DNA from: Planctomycetota bacterium
Lineage (GTDB): Bacteria; Planctomycetota; UBA11346
NCBI GenBank assembly: GCA_016745075.1
Contig: JADGDD010000012.1
Coordinates: forward strand, 1 to 64,000
DNA: 64,000 nt
Direction: 5' to 3'
The notes under the pieces were generated by a model that did not search any database, had not been told where the DNA came from, and saw only the letters and a list, made by a program, of their open reading frames with translations. Position numbers and translations under genes: made by a program. Positions 1 to 9,918 of this stretch are shown here, piece after piece (position 1 is the first letter of the stretch; each line of letters opens with the position of its first letter).

Positions 1-264
1 TCGCTGACGTCGCTTAAAAATAAAAAATAACTACACGATTTTATAAAAGAGCAAACCGGCTTGGCAAGACGGATACGTAGCAACTACTTAAAAGAACACA
101 AACGAACACCCAATACACCCTGCACCATACACACTCGGACGAACAGAATAAAAAAATGCATTCGTGTGTGCTGAATGGTGTTCCACCATTCGGCGCGGAC
201 GGATGCGGAAACCGTTTTACCAACTCAACAGAAAAAAAACAACCACACCACCAAAGAAATAATA

Positions 265-318
265 CCGTATGCACCAAAGATGAATACATATGTGGAAAGG
301 TTTGTCAGAACAATACGC
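265..318 (+). pseudogene. Remnant of rve-type transposase
   Basis: Eighteen codons read PYAPKMNTYVERFVRTIR, nearly identical to residues around the catalytic Glu of the intact transposase at 47018..48091. Similarity stops after the CGC codon, and the next base begins a sequence that in the intact locus lies about 250 bp further on, beyond the transposase stop. This is a scar of a second copy with an internal deletion. The overlapping 64-aa open frame in the ORF track has no other support. Confidence 0.75.
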
Positions 319-518
319 ATGGATACTGGTTATTCTTCGTGACCATTTGACAACAAATTACTATTGTAGTCATGATCTGAATTGAACTTAGGTGATTTTC
401 AATGACAAATATTGCCATTTCACCGATTGGTTTTCTATACAATTTTTAAAGAACAGGTCGCAATTTACGAGATTATTGCACCGATAGGTTTGTTGGCATT
501 ACGGGCGCTGAGCGAGGT
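319..518. repeat. Intergenic repeat, copy R1
   Basis: The stretch from ATGGATACTGG to GCGCTGAGCGAGGT is a diverged copy of sequence found at 48132..48319 (R2), partly at 48337..48480 (R3) and, by its end, at 45473..45544 (R4). Shared words include CGATTGGTTTTCTATA and ATTATTGCACCGATAGGTTTG. It sits just past the 3' end of the minus-strand gene at 573. No open frame is conserved between copies. The remainder of bases 1 to 572 shows no convincing gene. Confidence 0.7.
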
Positions 519-572
519 AAACCTTGATATAGATCCATTTCTAGGACGCACTTAGCATTAAGCACTCTGCAA

Positions 573-1025
573 CTATGTACCATCAACTTTAATTAATTTT
601 TCCATATCATCAAAGCAAGCTTCAATATTCCACATATCATCATTATCATCTTTGCTTATATAACCATCAAAACATCCGGAAAAACCAATAGTATTCTCAT
701 TTAAATAAAAAAAGGACTTATGCTCAGACACTCCATTTGAATCTTTATTTACGGCACTTAAGATCAACTCCAGATCTATTTTAGAAAAAAAACAAACTAC
801 CTTAGTCCACTCATATCCATCAACCTCAGCATCAATGAAAGTTACTCCTTCTACTAAATTCGGTACCATAGCAGCAAGAGGGGTAACGTATGTCCCTGAA
901 AACACTTCTGTTTTACCATCACTTGCTCTGCCTATTCCAATCAGTGAAGAAGCCCCATACCAAGACTCACTTACCCTATATATCGACTCTACATATTTAG
1001 AAACATACTGTTCAAATGCATTCAT
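573..1025 (-). CDS. Hypothetical protein, candidate immunity protein
   Basis: This 150-aa acidic soluble protein has no signal peptide and no motif I recognise. It begins four bases after the stop of the Rhs-tip toxin-like gene on the same strand. That position, together with its small size and acidic composition, is typical of the immunity partner in polymorphic toxin systems. The functional call is therefore from context only. The ORF is clean and full length, its codon use resembles the neighbouring AT-rich genes, and intergenic repeat R1 lies just beyond its stop. Confidence 0.55.
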   Translation of the reverse strand: MNAFEQYVSKYVESIYRVSESWYGASSLIGIGRASDGKTEVFSGTYVTPLAAMVPNLVEGVTFIDAEVDGYEWTKVVCFFSKIDLELILSAVNKDSNGVSEHKSFFYLNENTIGFSGCFDGYISKDDNDDMWNIEACFDDMEKLIKVDGT

Positions 1026-1029
1026 ATCT

Positions 1030-2514
1030 TCACCTTACAGGTGCATGGATTGCGTTAATTACATTATCCAGCCACGTATGTATCCCATTTCTCTCTAGAT
1101 CAGACAACGGAAATGCAGAATTTGCCGCTAGACGCCTAAATGTTCCTATGTGCAACCTGAAATTCTGATAATCTGCTATTGTAGCCGTTGGGTGTAGCCT
1201 AGAAAACTGAGGAGGGACTGAGCTAAACATGTTACCTGCTGCTGTCAAATTTAATCTTCCGGCCTGTAGGTCTAAAGCATGCTGTAGCTCCTCTAAGAAC
1301 ACTCCCTTTTCAGCCGACTCCCTAGGGAACGAAAAACGCATCCTTGAAGCCGTCGCACTGCTTCTCGTTCCTCCTGCCCCATATATTATCCTAATACCAT
1401 TACTTTTAGCCAGTTCCTCTAATGCCTGCAATGGTACTCCAGATAAAGTCCCCGGAATAAACCCATTAATCAAGGAGTTTTGTGACTGCAAGACACTTAG
1501 AGCTCTTCGTTCCGCTGCCCTCCTAGTCACAGACTCCCCAGATGTTATTCCAGCATCACTTAATGTTCGACTATTCATAAGCCTATGCATTTTTTCTCTA
1601 GCGAGATTCATCATGGGTAACATTTTATCTGCCAATTTAGAAGCCTTAAACTTCTTAAATGTAGCATAGGCTATTGTTCCACCCCCAATACCAATCGAGC
1701 CGTATTTTAAAGCTACGGCTTGCCCTGCTTCTGTCTCCATCATCCATTGAGAAAGGCCTGCAAGCATTGCCATATCACCAATGCCACCAAGAGAATACGT
1801 TCCAGCTGCCAAATCAAATGATAAGTCGTAATTTCGAGAAGCATTTTCCAAACGCAAGAAAATATAATGTTCAAGGCCTGCCTCTTGAGCATTTGTAAAG
1901 TCAAAACTTCTAGGACCATTCTGAACATATGAAGCCAAATAGCGGCCCCCTTCATAACGCATACCGAAACTACTTGGCAGACTCCATCGACCTGAATCAG
2001 AACCGAACCCACCGTTCCAGATTGGATTTTTATTCAAGCTCGGTCCTACTATATAATTCGGTATTAAATCTTGTAATGGCGGTGTTCCCAACCATGACTC
2101 ACCTTGACCTAGCGATTGCGGATAAGCAGTCCCTGACTGACCAAAAAGACCACTCGCCATTTGCCAATCAGAAGCACTCGGGCCACCCTCCGGCATTTCC
2201 GTACCGTCTTCAATCCAATTTGCGCTTAATGTATTATCCTCATTTCTAAATTTACCAAAAGTAGGATCAACATATACCTGCCAGTACAATCCCGTTGGAT
2301 CCCACCTATTCACCGGATCTCCGTTGCAATAGGAATACTTGTTATACCATGCGGGATGACCATCGAGCTTGGGTGAGTAGTCTAATTCGCTACCAATCCC
2401 ACTGAAAACGGGATGATCTAAGCCGCTTAAATTACTATCTTTACCACCAGCATGTATACTGGCAATGCTCCCTAGAAACAGGGTGAGAATGGTGGCGAAT
2501 TGGATGAGGCGCAT
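1030..2514 (-). CDS. Secreted Rhs-core-tip protein with toxin-like C-terminus
   Basis: The 494-aa product starts with a likely signal peptide (MRLIQFATILTLFLGSIASIHA). Residues about 55 to 76 hold the end of an Rhs/YD-repeat core, YNKYSYCNGDPVNRWDPTGL, the motif that normally precedes the variable toxin tip of a far larger protein. No YD repeats come before it, so this is a tip carried on its own export signal, or a shortened Rhs gene. The last 170 residues are unrelated to the core and contain EELQHALDLQ, faintly like a zincin E-x-x-H site; a metallopeptidase role is only a guess. The gene follows the restriction endonuclease by 54 bp on the same strand and precedes the candidate immunity gene. 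Confidence 0.6.
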   Translation of the reverse strand: MRLIQFATILTLFLGSIASIHAGGKDSNLSGLDHPVFSGIGSELDYSPKLDGHPAWYNKYSYCNGDPVNRWDPTGLYWQVYVDPTFGKFRNEDNTLSANWIEDGTEMPEGGPSASDWQMASGLFGQSGTAYPQSLGQGESWLGTPPLQDLIPNYIVGPSLNKNPIWNGGFGSDSGRWSLPSSFGMRYEGGRYLASYVQNGPRSFDFTNAQEAGLEHYIFLRLENASRNYDLSFDLAAGTYSLGGIGDMAMLAGLSQWMMETEAGQAVALKYGSIGIGGGTIAYATFKKFKASKLADKMLPMMNLAREKMHRLMNSRTLSDAGITSGESVTRRAAERRALSVLQSQNSLINGFIPGTLSGVPLQALEELAKSNGIRIIYGAGGTRSSATASRMRFSFPRESAEKGVFLEELQHALDLQAGRLNLTAAGNMFSSVPPQFSRLHPTATIADYQNFRLHIGTFRRLAANSAFPLSDLERNGIHTWLDNVINAIHAPVR

Positions 2515-2568
2515 GAGGGCAGAATGTTACGGCAATAGCTTGGATAGCAACAGAAAGAAGGTTAGCGC

Positions 2569-3558
2569 TTACTCTTTCTCATGCGGTCCTAGAAAGCGGT
2601 CTCCGTTGAAATGAACCATGTGACTGGGATTATCCGCAATCCATACTTCAGTTTCCCAAGCAATATCAGCAGCATTCTTTCGGAATTCAGCATGATCTGG
2701 AAATGCCGTCACATAAACAATCCCGACCAAACAATCTTTAAAAGCCTCTTCGAGTTCAATCCAGCGCTTAGGAGAGACCGGACCATGGCTTGTCACTGCC
2801 TCTATCATAAACAACCACTCTCTATGTTCATCATAAACAACGACATCGGGCAGCTTATCATGTGACATTGGAGGAATTCCTAATGATTCGAGATACTCAT
2901 TCTCCAAAACCATTAGCTTCCCACCCTCTTTTCTACTACTAGCAGTATCACCAATATACAATAACTTACCGCCATCGCCAATAAATCGAGAGCAAAATTC
3001 TTCAACAATCGCTGCATGAAGCTGGTTATGCTTACCTGGCGACAACTTAATAGTCTCGCCGCTTGGCAGAACGATGGGGATTTTATGCATATCAAGAGCA
3101 CGTTCATACTGCGCAGCCAACTCAGGAACCATCCCCTTGTAGTCTTGAACCTTCGTTTTCCAGTCGCCATCTGGGTATTCCAATAAAATATCCAAAATAG
3201 GCTGATTCAATGAATAATTATTATCTTTACTATTTGTTGCTCGCGTTAAATCATCTCTATTACGGTCCACCACTCTTGCCTGCTCAAACTGATGAAGAGT
3301 ACCCCTTCGAATAGTCTCTCGGCTATTAGGCTTATAATCCTTGCCATAATACTTCCGAATAAAGTCCATAATATTAACCGTAGGCAGTAAAGGAGCCGTT
3401 GCTGAAGCCCACCCATTCGACGGCTTAATACCCGCTAACGCAAGAAGCACCCATCCTGATCGGTCATTACATTGCGCTAATGGCAACCCCAACTCCGTCA
3501 ATACCTCTTTCGCTTGTTTGAGCTTTAGCTGCTGTTGTTTAGTAAACGCCATCTTCAT
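2569..3558 (-). CDS. Type II restriction endonuclease, BsuBI/PstI family
   Basis: This 329-aa protein matches the BsuBI/PstI restriction enzyme family from memory. The N-terminal half carries the helical DNA-reading domain. The C-terminal half holds the nuclease core, with [16 protein letters not shown] followed by [16 protein letters not shown], a PD-(D/E)xK-type arrangement. Family members cut CTGCAG, so that site is the best guess. Its ATG overlaps the methyltransferase stop by four bases, a coupling that lets modification be translated first. An internal Met two codons on (MAFTKQQ) is an alternative start. Confidence 0.85.
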   Translation of the reverse strand: MKMAFTKQQQLKLKQAKEVLTELGLPLAQCNDRSGWVLLALAGIKPSNGWASATAPLLPTVNIMDFIRKYYGKDYKPNSRETIRRGTLHQFEQARVVDRNRDDLTRATNSKDNNYSLNQPILDILLEYPDGDWKTKVQDYKGMVPELAAQYERALDMHKIPIVLPSGETIKLSPGKHNQLHAAIVEEFCSRFIGDGGKLLYIGDTASSRKEGGKLMVLENEYLESLGIPPMSHDKLPDVVVYDEHREWLFMIEAVTSHGPVSPKRWIELEEAFKDCLVGIVYVTAFPDHAEFRKNAADIAWETEVWIADNPSHMVHFNGDRFLGPHEKE

Positions 3559-5144
3559 CCTTTGCTACAAACACCCTCTAGTCCAAGCACACCATTCACA
3601 ATAGCATCAAATTCACTAAAAATGTGCATTTTTTTACTTTTAATTTTTTTTCCAATTTCTTTAATCTCTTCCCTTGAAGGAAATCTCATTACCCTTATTT
3701 CAGTTGCATTTACCTGAGTATTCCCAGAGATACACCTAAAATACCTATCCATAAATGATGAGTTGAAAACCGCAGAAATACCGTAAGCCTCCACTGCGGA
3801 AAGACTTCCATTTACAACGCCGATATAATTCATTTTATTGCCAAACCCGATATAATCACAATCATGCTTGCTCGCAAGGTAAACACCAGATACGAGCCGA
3901 CGCCTTTCGTCCTTAGAAGAAAACCGCTTCAATAAAACATAATTCTTACTCTCTAAAGTGTACTTGTCATGCCCAATCACTAACCGAAAAAAAACATCCT
4001 TGCTGCCACTCCCCGCCCAAGTCGAAGTTAAAGGAGTTATATTGTGTGGGCGATAAAGCGGAACCTTATTTCCAGCCTCTGCATCTTGAGTTATATATTT
4101 TCTAGTTCGATGTTCAACCACGGGACCAGTAGAAATGAAATATCCTGCTGACTCAAAGGTCATGGAAAGCGATTCGGCCTGCCTTAATATTTCCGCCTCG
4201 CGAGAAGAGTCAGGTATTCTTATCAGCCTCTGATCATTTGATGGGTCAATAATTAAGTCAACTGGGTACACTTCTTCATTAGCATTATTAATGTTTTCAT
4301 GACTGCTCCCGGATCGAACCACCACTTCTTTGCCAATCTTACCTTTTACAAACCTGCAAATAATATTTTCCTGAAGGACCGAGTAGTCACTTTCTTTAAA
4401 AACTTTATTGCGGGACTTGAATACATGAACCAAATCTAAGGCAGATTGTAATAATAAATAGGAGCGAAACTCTTTAAAATAAAGACCGTTAGTGAAACTC
4501 CTTGGTGTAATGCTAACCATTTGCCCGCCACTCTTAAGGCAATCCATTACAACAGCCATGAATGAGGCATAGATATTCGGGTCACCACGATAGAGGTCAG
4601 CCACAGCCTTTGCATACGGCGACTCCTTCGCGCTATATTTAAAATAGGGAGGGTTTATCACTGAGACATCAAAAGAAGAAAAAGACTTGCCCCAATTATT
4701 TCTAGACAAGATGAAGTCTTCACAATGTATTTCATAGGTAAAGGAAGCACCATTCCGAGTAAAAATATCCTGAACAATATTCATCGTTTGCTCTAAAGCC
4801 ATTGCACTTTCAGTATCAAGTTCATACAGAACAGCATGAACTGAACGACACCCTAACTCTAAGCAGCGCAGTCCTATTGAAGCAGTTAATATCCCCGCAC
4901 CTGCACCCGCGTCTAAAATGCGAACAAATTTACTCTTAGGCTTTTCTACCAACGAAGCCATATAATTAGACACAACTGATCCCGTAAAAAACTGTCCTAA
5001 CAATTTCCTCGCTTCTATAGGCTTAGATTCAAGAAGCTTCCTCTGAGAAACTGCAATGTCATCTATAACATCATCACTCTTGAATCTATCAAAAGCACTG
5101 CTGTCTATCTCATTAAATGAAAAATCATTAGTTTTTAGTGTCAT
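3555..5144 (-). CDS. N6-adenine DNA methyltransferase of PstI/BsuBI type
   Basis: The 529-aa protein has SAM-binding motif I ([12 protein letters not shown], residues about 75 to 86) and the amino-methyltransferase motif IV NPPYFK, which define a gamma-class N6-adenine methyltransferase. The remaining C-terminal half is the target-recognition region. It would protect the host from the endonuclease encoded immediately downstream. It is the first gene of the apparent minus-strand operon. The gene is AT-rich compared with the right flank, as is usual for mobile restriction-modification systems. Confidence 0.88.
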   Translation of the reverse strand: MTLKTNDFSFNEIDSSAFDRFKSDDVIDDIAVSQRKLLESKPIEARKLLGQFFTGSVVSNYMASLVEKPKSKFVRILDAGAGAGILTASIGLRCLELGCRSVHAVLYELDTESAMALEQTMNIVQDIFTRNGASFTYEIHCEDFILSRNNWGKSFSSFDVSVINPPYFKYSAKESPYAKAVADLYRGDPNIYASFMAVVMDCLKSGGQMVSITPRSFTNGLYFKEFRSYLLLQSALDLVHVFKSRNKVFKESDYSVLQENIICRFVKGKIGKEVVVRSGSSHENINNANEEVYPVDLIIDPSNDQRLIRIPDSSREAEILRQAESLSMTFESAGYFISTGPVVEHRTRKYITQDAEAGNKVPLYRPHNITPLTSTWAGSGSKDVFFRLVIGHDKYTLESKNYVLLKRFSSKDERRRLVSGVYLASKHDCDYIGFGNKMNYIGVVNGSLSAVEAYGISAVFNSSFMDRYFRCISGNTQVNATEIRVMRFPSREEIKEIGKKIKSKKMHIFSEFDAIVNGVLGLEGVCSKG

Positions 5145-5336
5145 TATTATCTTAAGCGAAACCCGTTAACCTTTTGTAAGTCTCGTCATATAGACTCCGT
5201 TTCCTCGCCGCCACAAAGAGGGCCTCTGCTACCTTCGCATCCTATCCCTAAATTATCTCCTGCAAGAAGCATCCCCCACAGAAACGGCCACAAATATAAC
5301 GCAACAGCGCGCTCCGACATAGCCCCCTTGGACCCC

Positions 5337-6239
5337 TCACACCCCCAACCAAGGCATAGCTTCATCATAATCTTCGCGCAATTGCCCCGGCACCAGCTTG
5401 AGGTAGATCTTTGTGGTGTCCAAACACGCGTGACCGAGAAACTCTTGAATATATCGAATATCAGCGCCTCCCCTGAGCAAATGCACGGCAATAGCATGGC
5501 GAAAGAGATGCGGGCGGAGGTGTTTAGCATCTGATCCCCTGCTCTCATTGAGCAATCGAAACCAGCTATAGATCGTGTCATGGGTAATCCGATTGCCATA
5601 TTGCGTGAGGAAAAGCGCACCTTCATCTGGCCCTTTAAGCAGGGTTTTGCGCAGAGATAGATAATCCTCCAGCGCAGCTTGAGCCGTCTTCATCAATGGC
5701 ACCATACGCGTTTGATTGTGTTTGCTGTTCTTGATGAGCACCGTTCGTTCGGTGAGGTCGATATGATCGAGGTTCAAACGGGAGATTTCACCAGACCGGA
5801 GACCGCAGCCATAAAGTAATTCGAGGAAGGCAACATTACGCAGACCGAAAACAGAATGCCGTGGGAGCGATTCGATAATGCTGGCAACTTCCGCTTCTGA
5901 GAGCGGCTCTTGTGGTAAATCTTCTTCGCCATTGTCTGGAACGGGTAACGACCGCGCGGGATTACGAATGACTATTCCTTTTTCTTGCAGCCATTTGGAA
6001 AAGCGGATAATAAACCCTGCTGCGCCCAGTCTCGTTTTCTTAGCTAGTCCTCTCGCTTCGAGCGACTTCATAAACGCGTCGAGGTCTGCTGGTGAAACAT
6101 CCGGCCACCGTGTACAGCCCTGTGACCGCAAGAAGCCGTGGAGGAGATCAACGAGATAGGTGTAATGCTCCACTGTTTTTGGTGACCATGCTGCTTGTAC
6201 GGTGCCGTAGGAGATAAATTGATCGATAGCTTTTTGCAT
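5337..6239 (-). CDS. Tyrosine recombinase, XerC/D-like
   Basis: This 300-aa protein has an N-terminal SAM-like core-binding domain (residues 1 to about 95) and a catalytic domain with all expected residues: Arg in GLRSGEISRLNLDHID, Lys in KNSKHNQTR, HLFRHAIAVHLL (H-x-x-R), the second His in EFLGHACLDTTKIY and nucleophilic Tyr. Length is normal for XerC/D. It is the outermost gene of the phage-like element and lies 12 bp after a second, larger recombinase. An integrase role is inferred from position. No att core was found by eye on either side. Confidence 0.88.
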   Translation of the reverse strand: MQKAIDQFISYGTVQAAWSPKTVEHYTYLVDLLHGFLRSQGCTRWPDVSPADLDAFMKSLEARGLAKKTRLGAAGFIIRFSKWLQEKGIVIRNPARSLPVPDNGEEDLPQEPLSEAEVASIIESLPRHSVFGLRNVAFLELLYGCGLRSGEISRLNLDHIDLTERTVLIKNSKHNQTRMVPLMKTAQAALEDYLSLRKTLLKGPDEGALFLTQYGNRITHDTIYSWFRLLNESRGSDAKHLRPHLFRHAIAVHLLRGGADIRYIQEFLGHACLDTTKIYLKLVPGQLREDYDEAMPWLGV

Positions 6240-6251
6240 GATGGCGACCTC

Positions 6252-7634
6252 CTATGCCCGCGGGTGGGCAGTGCGAAATATGCTCCGCATGTCTTCAATG
6301 GGAATGGGTGTATATTTTGCAGTAGTTGATAAACTGCGGTGCAACATTAATTCATTTACTGTGCGAATGGGGCAGTCATTAGAAAAGAGTAAGGTGGCAA
6401 AACTGACTCGGAGCGAATGCCATGTGATAGTTTTCTTGGCAAGGTCGATCAGGTCTTCATTTTTCTCAATGGTAGTTTGGAGTAATTCAGCAAGGAAGTT
6501 TTTAAATCCTCCATAGGACAGTGGCTCCGTTCCTGCGCTATTTGGAAAGAGCCAGAGGTCAGTGCTGTTCTTAGGAAGAAGCAAAGGCCGCGCATCTTTT
6601 ATATATTCTTTCACCACCTCCATCGCCCACTCCGCAACAGGGAGCACACGCCCTGTACGCCCTTTCTCTCGTTCCACGCGTAATTCGTGGCGGTCGCAAT
6701 CGAGATTTGTGATGAGCATATTTTCAAGTCCACCTACGCGACGACCTGTGGCGAGTGCGAGGGATATGGCAGTGAGATTGCGCAGACGTTTGGCCCAAAC
6801 GATATTTTTAGTTATGGCGCTTTCCTCGACCAATCCCACCTGCGTATGAATAAGTGCTATCGCTTCCTGCTGGGTGAGATATTCTTTGACCACAAGGCGA
6901 GAACGTGGGACGCGAATGTTTACCTGTGCCGCTGGATTCACCATGACATGATCGCGTTGCTCAAGCCACTGATACCACGATTTAATATTAGCGAGGCGCT
7001 GACCCACTGTCGTTCGTGCAAGCGGCTTTCCTGCGGGTGTACGATATTCGGTGACCAAGTAGACCAGATGACTTTCAATGTCTTTTTTCGTGACCACAAG
7101 AAGGTTGTAATTATTATCCACACACCAGTATTCAAAACGTCGTAATGCTTCTCTAGCAATTTTCGCTGTGCCTTCGCGCTTTTTTAAACAGAGGAACGTG
7201 AGATAATCTTCAATAAGTGGATGGAGTACTTCTGTTTCCTTTTGTGGTGGGGTTTTTGGTTTTTCTAAGATGCTTGCGGGATTATCATTTCGATGTCCAT
7301 TTTCTTCTAGCCACGCAAACCAGAGTTTGACCGCTTGGAGAATATTCCGCTGGGTGGTTTGACTTGGTGGGGAATTTCTACTTGTGAGATATTTAGATGC
7401 CAGCCATTCTGGAAAGGTAGCCAATTGCTTCTTATATATAGTAGAGAAATCCAAACCGACTTCTTCCAACCATGACCACAAAGGACGGAGACGTTTCGGC
7501 AAAGCGTCTGCTGATGTCTGACTCCTCCGTGTTGCCATTTCTCTCATAAATTCCTGAGCGAGTTCTGGCATGCCATCATACCGTGTTTCCTTCCTCTTTT
7601 TATAAGTTCTTTTAGTATTTTCTTTATATTTCAC
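6252..7634 (-). CDS. Tyrosine recombinase, long form
   Basis: At 460 aa this is longer than XerC/D because the N-terminus holds two SAM-like segments (about 25 to 115 and 140 to 245). The catalytic domain shows Arg in ATGRRVGGLENM, WHSLRVSFATLL (H-x-x-R), His in NELMLHRSLSTTAKYTPI and the Tyr. It is followed after 12 bp by the shorter recombinase. Paired recombinases of unequal size act together in some integrative elements such as Tn554, so joint action is plausible but not shown. The gene begins MKYKENTKRTYKKRK, a basic tail. Confidence 0.85.
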   Translation of the reverse strand: MKYKENTKRTYKKRKETRYDGMPELAQEFMREMATRRSQTSADALPKRLRPLWSWLEEVGLDFSTIYKKQLATFPEWLASKYLTSRNSPPSQTTQRNILQAVKLWFAWLEENGHRNDNPASILEKPKTPPQKETEVLHPLIEDYLTFLCLKKREGTAKIAREALRRFEYWCVDNNYNLLVVTKKDIESHLVYLVTEYRTPAGKPLARTTVGQRLANIKSWYQWLEQRDHVMVNPAAQVNIRVPRSRLVVKEYLTQQEAIALIHTQVGLVEESAITKNIVWAKRLRNLTAISLALATGRRVGGLENMLITNLDCDRHELRVEREKGRTGRVLPVAEWAMEVVKEYIKDARPLLLPKNSTDLWLFPNSAGTEPLSYGGFKNFLAELLQTTIEKNEDLIDLAKKTITWHSLRVSFATLLFSNDCPIRTVNELMLHRSLSTTAKYTPIPIEDMRSIFRTAHPRA

Positions 7635-7659
7635 GGGGTCCCCAGTAGTATTACAAAAC

Positions 7660-7775
7660 GTGTCAAAAGGTTCACAAGGTCAAAAGGTTGAGCTAACTCA
7701 CTTTTGTTACTAGGTTTAGGTTGTCAAAACCTTGCGAAACGCCTTCAAAAGGTTTCAAAAGGTCGAAAGGTTGAG
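7660..7775. repeat. Iteron-like CAAAAGGT repeats
   Basis: The word CAAAAGGT, usually extended by T, occurs at 7663, 7681, 7746 and near 7755. Relatives GAAAGGTTGAGC and AGGTTTAGGTTG and an inverted CAAAACCTTG lie among them. The cluster overlaps the last codons of the primase-like gene and the gap before the recombinase pair. It resembles the AATAGGT cluster behind the second primase gene at 26.6 kb. An initiator or regulator binding array is a reasonable guess. Confidence 0.5.
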
Positions 7776-9918
7776 CGGAATTAGGCGGTACATCTGCGCC
7801 TTCTTTGAGATAAATATCTCCTTTGTGGTTGGTTGTTCCTGCGGACAGTTGATAGCTCCGTTTGCGCCCCATAGCTTTCTCGGATGCCGTTACCAATCCC
7901 ATGTGCACCAGTTCTTCTGTCGCATGGCGGTAAGCGTAGTACGTCCAGTCGGGTTGGATGTTCTTAAGATCGGCGAGAGCAAAGTCCGTCGTGCTGGTTG
8001 CGAAAAGTCTCTCGTATAATTGGCGCGCTTGGGAACTGAGACCATCGCCACCAGTGGAGAGAAGGCTTCCAGCTAAAGATAACGCTGTAGTGAAATCGTG
8101 TTCCGTAGCGATTAATGCACCGTCTTCCGTGCGCTCCCTTTGATATTGATGGAGCAGGGCTGAGGCTTCTATTAATGTCAGCAAAGCGGCATGTTGTTGG
8201 CGGTGCGTAATACTGGTCTTTGGAAAATGTATCCGCTTGGCAAAAGGAATTATTACCACAAGGGGTTTAAGTAATCTCTGAACCGCATGATGCTTTTTAA
8301 GAATGGTATCGATTGCGTTTTGCGTTGGGCCATTGCCACAATGCTGATTTTGTTGTGCGGACACGATACGCTCAGTTTGCTCGGGACTTTCATCGACGTT
8401 TATTTTCAGGAAAATATCGCGGCAACGTTTATCAAGTGCGCCAGCAGATGCAGCGAGGACGGCAACGGGACCACGTACATCGGTGAGTAATCCTGCGCTC
8501 TGTTGGTTCTCTTGAGACGCGAGTGCATGCCAGCCGATACTTCCCCGCTCATTGAGTACGCGTAGAGCTAAAGCCCCCTCTGGTCGTATCGTTTCTGCGC
8601 GGTCAATAAATAAGAGCTTATGACGGAGGGAACGTTTATCGGTTTGGCGGAGTAATGATTCTGTGAGCGTATGGAATACTACGCAATCTTCGGGCGGTGT
8701 GAGCGCTGCGAGTAATCCAAGAGAATGCCACGGTGCGGCCCCTGCGCTGGCTTGATAGACAGACCACAAAGGTGATGGTAATAGACGACTAATACTCGTT
8801 AAATAGAGCAAACCTTTTGTGGTCTCTTCGCCCACCCAGCCGAGGGTTGAAAGGTCGCTTATTAATTCGGATAATAAATTATTATTTTTAAGGAGTGTTT
8901 CTGCCTCCGCTTTCTCCGATTCGCCAATCGCTACCGTTGGCAAGGTGTCGATTGCTTTTTCGTGTGTTTCAAGATACGCCCACGCTTCGGCAAGCGCTTC
9001 TACAATTTGTACTTTCTCTACACTTACCCGTCTGGATGCGCTCGCGGCGAAGCGTTGGCGTTGTACGAGGACGGAGAGGTTTATCCGATCTCTATGCGCT
9101 TTATCTCCTCGGCGTATAATCACTTGGCGTTGTGGGTTGCCATCGTCGCGAGTCTCCAAGCAATAGCGAATGGGGCCAGATTGAAAAAGAGCGATGCTGT
9201 CTTGTTCATCGAAATTGGTGAATGTGAGATTGCTCTTTTCTATTTTTTCCTCTTGTGGTAGATCACTTTTTTTATTATTTATCTCTGGCGTAACAACTTT
9301 AGACTTCGGAATGGTCACCATATCAGCACCAGTGACAGATACATTTTCTATAGTAACGAAGAAGCCAGCATTCCGAAATACGTTTCCAATACTTTTTGAT
9401 TCGCTTTCATCTTCCATGCGCAGAGTGACTTGCCTGATATTATTACTGACAAACTGCTCAATATTATTTGTAACATCTTGCTCATTGCGAATAAAGATCA
9501 CATCCTGATAGCCTTGCTTGAGTAAGCGGAGAAGCGACACAAAAGAATCGGTTACGATGATCTGACCCTCTGCTTGTTTGAGGGATGCCAGACAACAGAG
9601 ACCACAAGAAGTTTCATAAATACTGCGCTCGGAAATGGCGAGTGTTTCGGGATTAATTATACAGCAATCGACTAGCTGTTCGTTTTCATCATATGCGGGT
9701 AATAAAAACCGATTGCCCAGTTCTATTCCATCGACTGCTTTTTGCGATGGCGTATCGAGTGCATCGTGATAATGCTCTGGTAAATAGCCGAAGGAAAGCG
9801 CACGCAAACTCGCGTGGATCGATGGGCCAAAGTCAGAGAGATAGGACATGCCTATGCCTGCTTCTAATCGGTTGACGGCGAAGGCGTGGAGATGGTGGAG
9901 GAGTGATGGATTAATCAT
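7693..9918 (-). CDS. Primase-helicase-like protein with degraded P-loop
   Basis: I recognise the layout of the large CHC2/Toprim primase proteins of integrative elements: a Toprim-like region near residues 90 to 200, an ATPase-like region (LYLTSISRLLP...), and a C-terminal winged helix. The CHC2 zinc finger is missing. Where relatives have a Walker A such as SSSAAGKS, this protein has ASAGAAPWHS, so ATP hydrolysis is doubtful. Start was set to the internal ATG (MINPSLL), which follows GGGAG at good spacing and overlaps radC by 8 bp; the ORF track starts 15 bases earlier. The assignment is from memory of the family, not a search. Confidence 0.55.
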   Translation of the reverse strand: MINPSLLHHLHAFAVNRLEAGIGMSYLSDFGPSIHASLRALSFGYLPEHYHDALDTPSQKAVDGIELGNRFLLPAYDENEQLVDCCIINPETLAISERSIYETSCGLCCLASLKQAEGQIIVTDSFVSLLRLLKQGYQDVIFIRNEQDVTNNIEQFVSNNIRQVTLRMEDESESKSIGNVFRNAGFFVTIENVSVTGADMVTIPKSKVVTPEINNKKSDLPQEEKIEKSNLTFTNFDEQDSIALFQSGPIRYCLETRDDGNPQRQVIIRRGDKAHRDRINLSVLVQRQRFAASASRRVSVEKVQIVEALAEAWAYLETHEKAIDTLPTVAIGESEKAEAETLLKNNNLLSELISDLSTLGWVGEETTKGLLYLTSISRLLPSPLWSVYQASAGAAPWHSLGLLAALTPPEDCVVFHTLTESLLRQTDKRSLRHKLLFIDRAETIRPEGALALRVLNERGSIGWHALASQENQQSAGLLTDVRGPVAVLAASAGALDKRCRDIFLKINVDESPEQTERIVSAQQNQHCGNGPTQNAIDTILKKHHAVQRLLKPLVVIIPFAKRIHFPKTSITHRQQHAALLTLIEASALLHQYQRERTEDGALIATEHDFTTALSLAGSLLSTGGDGLSSQARQLYERLFATSTTDFALADLKNIQPDWTYYAYRHATEELVHMGLVTASEKAMGRKRSYQLSAGTTNHKGDIYLKEGADVPPNSAQPFDLLKPFEGVSQGFDNLNLVTKVS

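Noticed and set aside
41-289. 82-aa minus-strand ORF at the window edge
   Set aside because: Low-complexity Cys/Phe/Val-rich reading of AT-rich sequence overlapping the transposase scar; no gene signals.
5145-5336. Left attachment site
   Set aside because: I looked for words shared with 43687 to 44166 and found none long enough to propose an att core.
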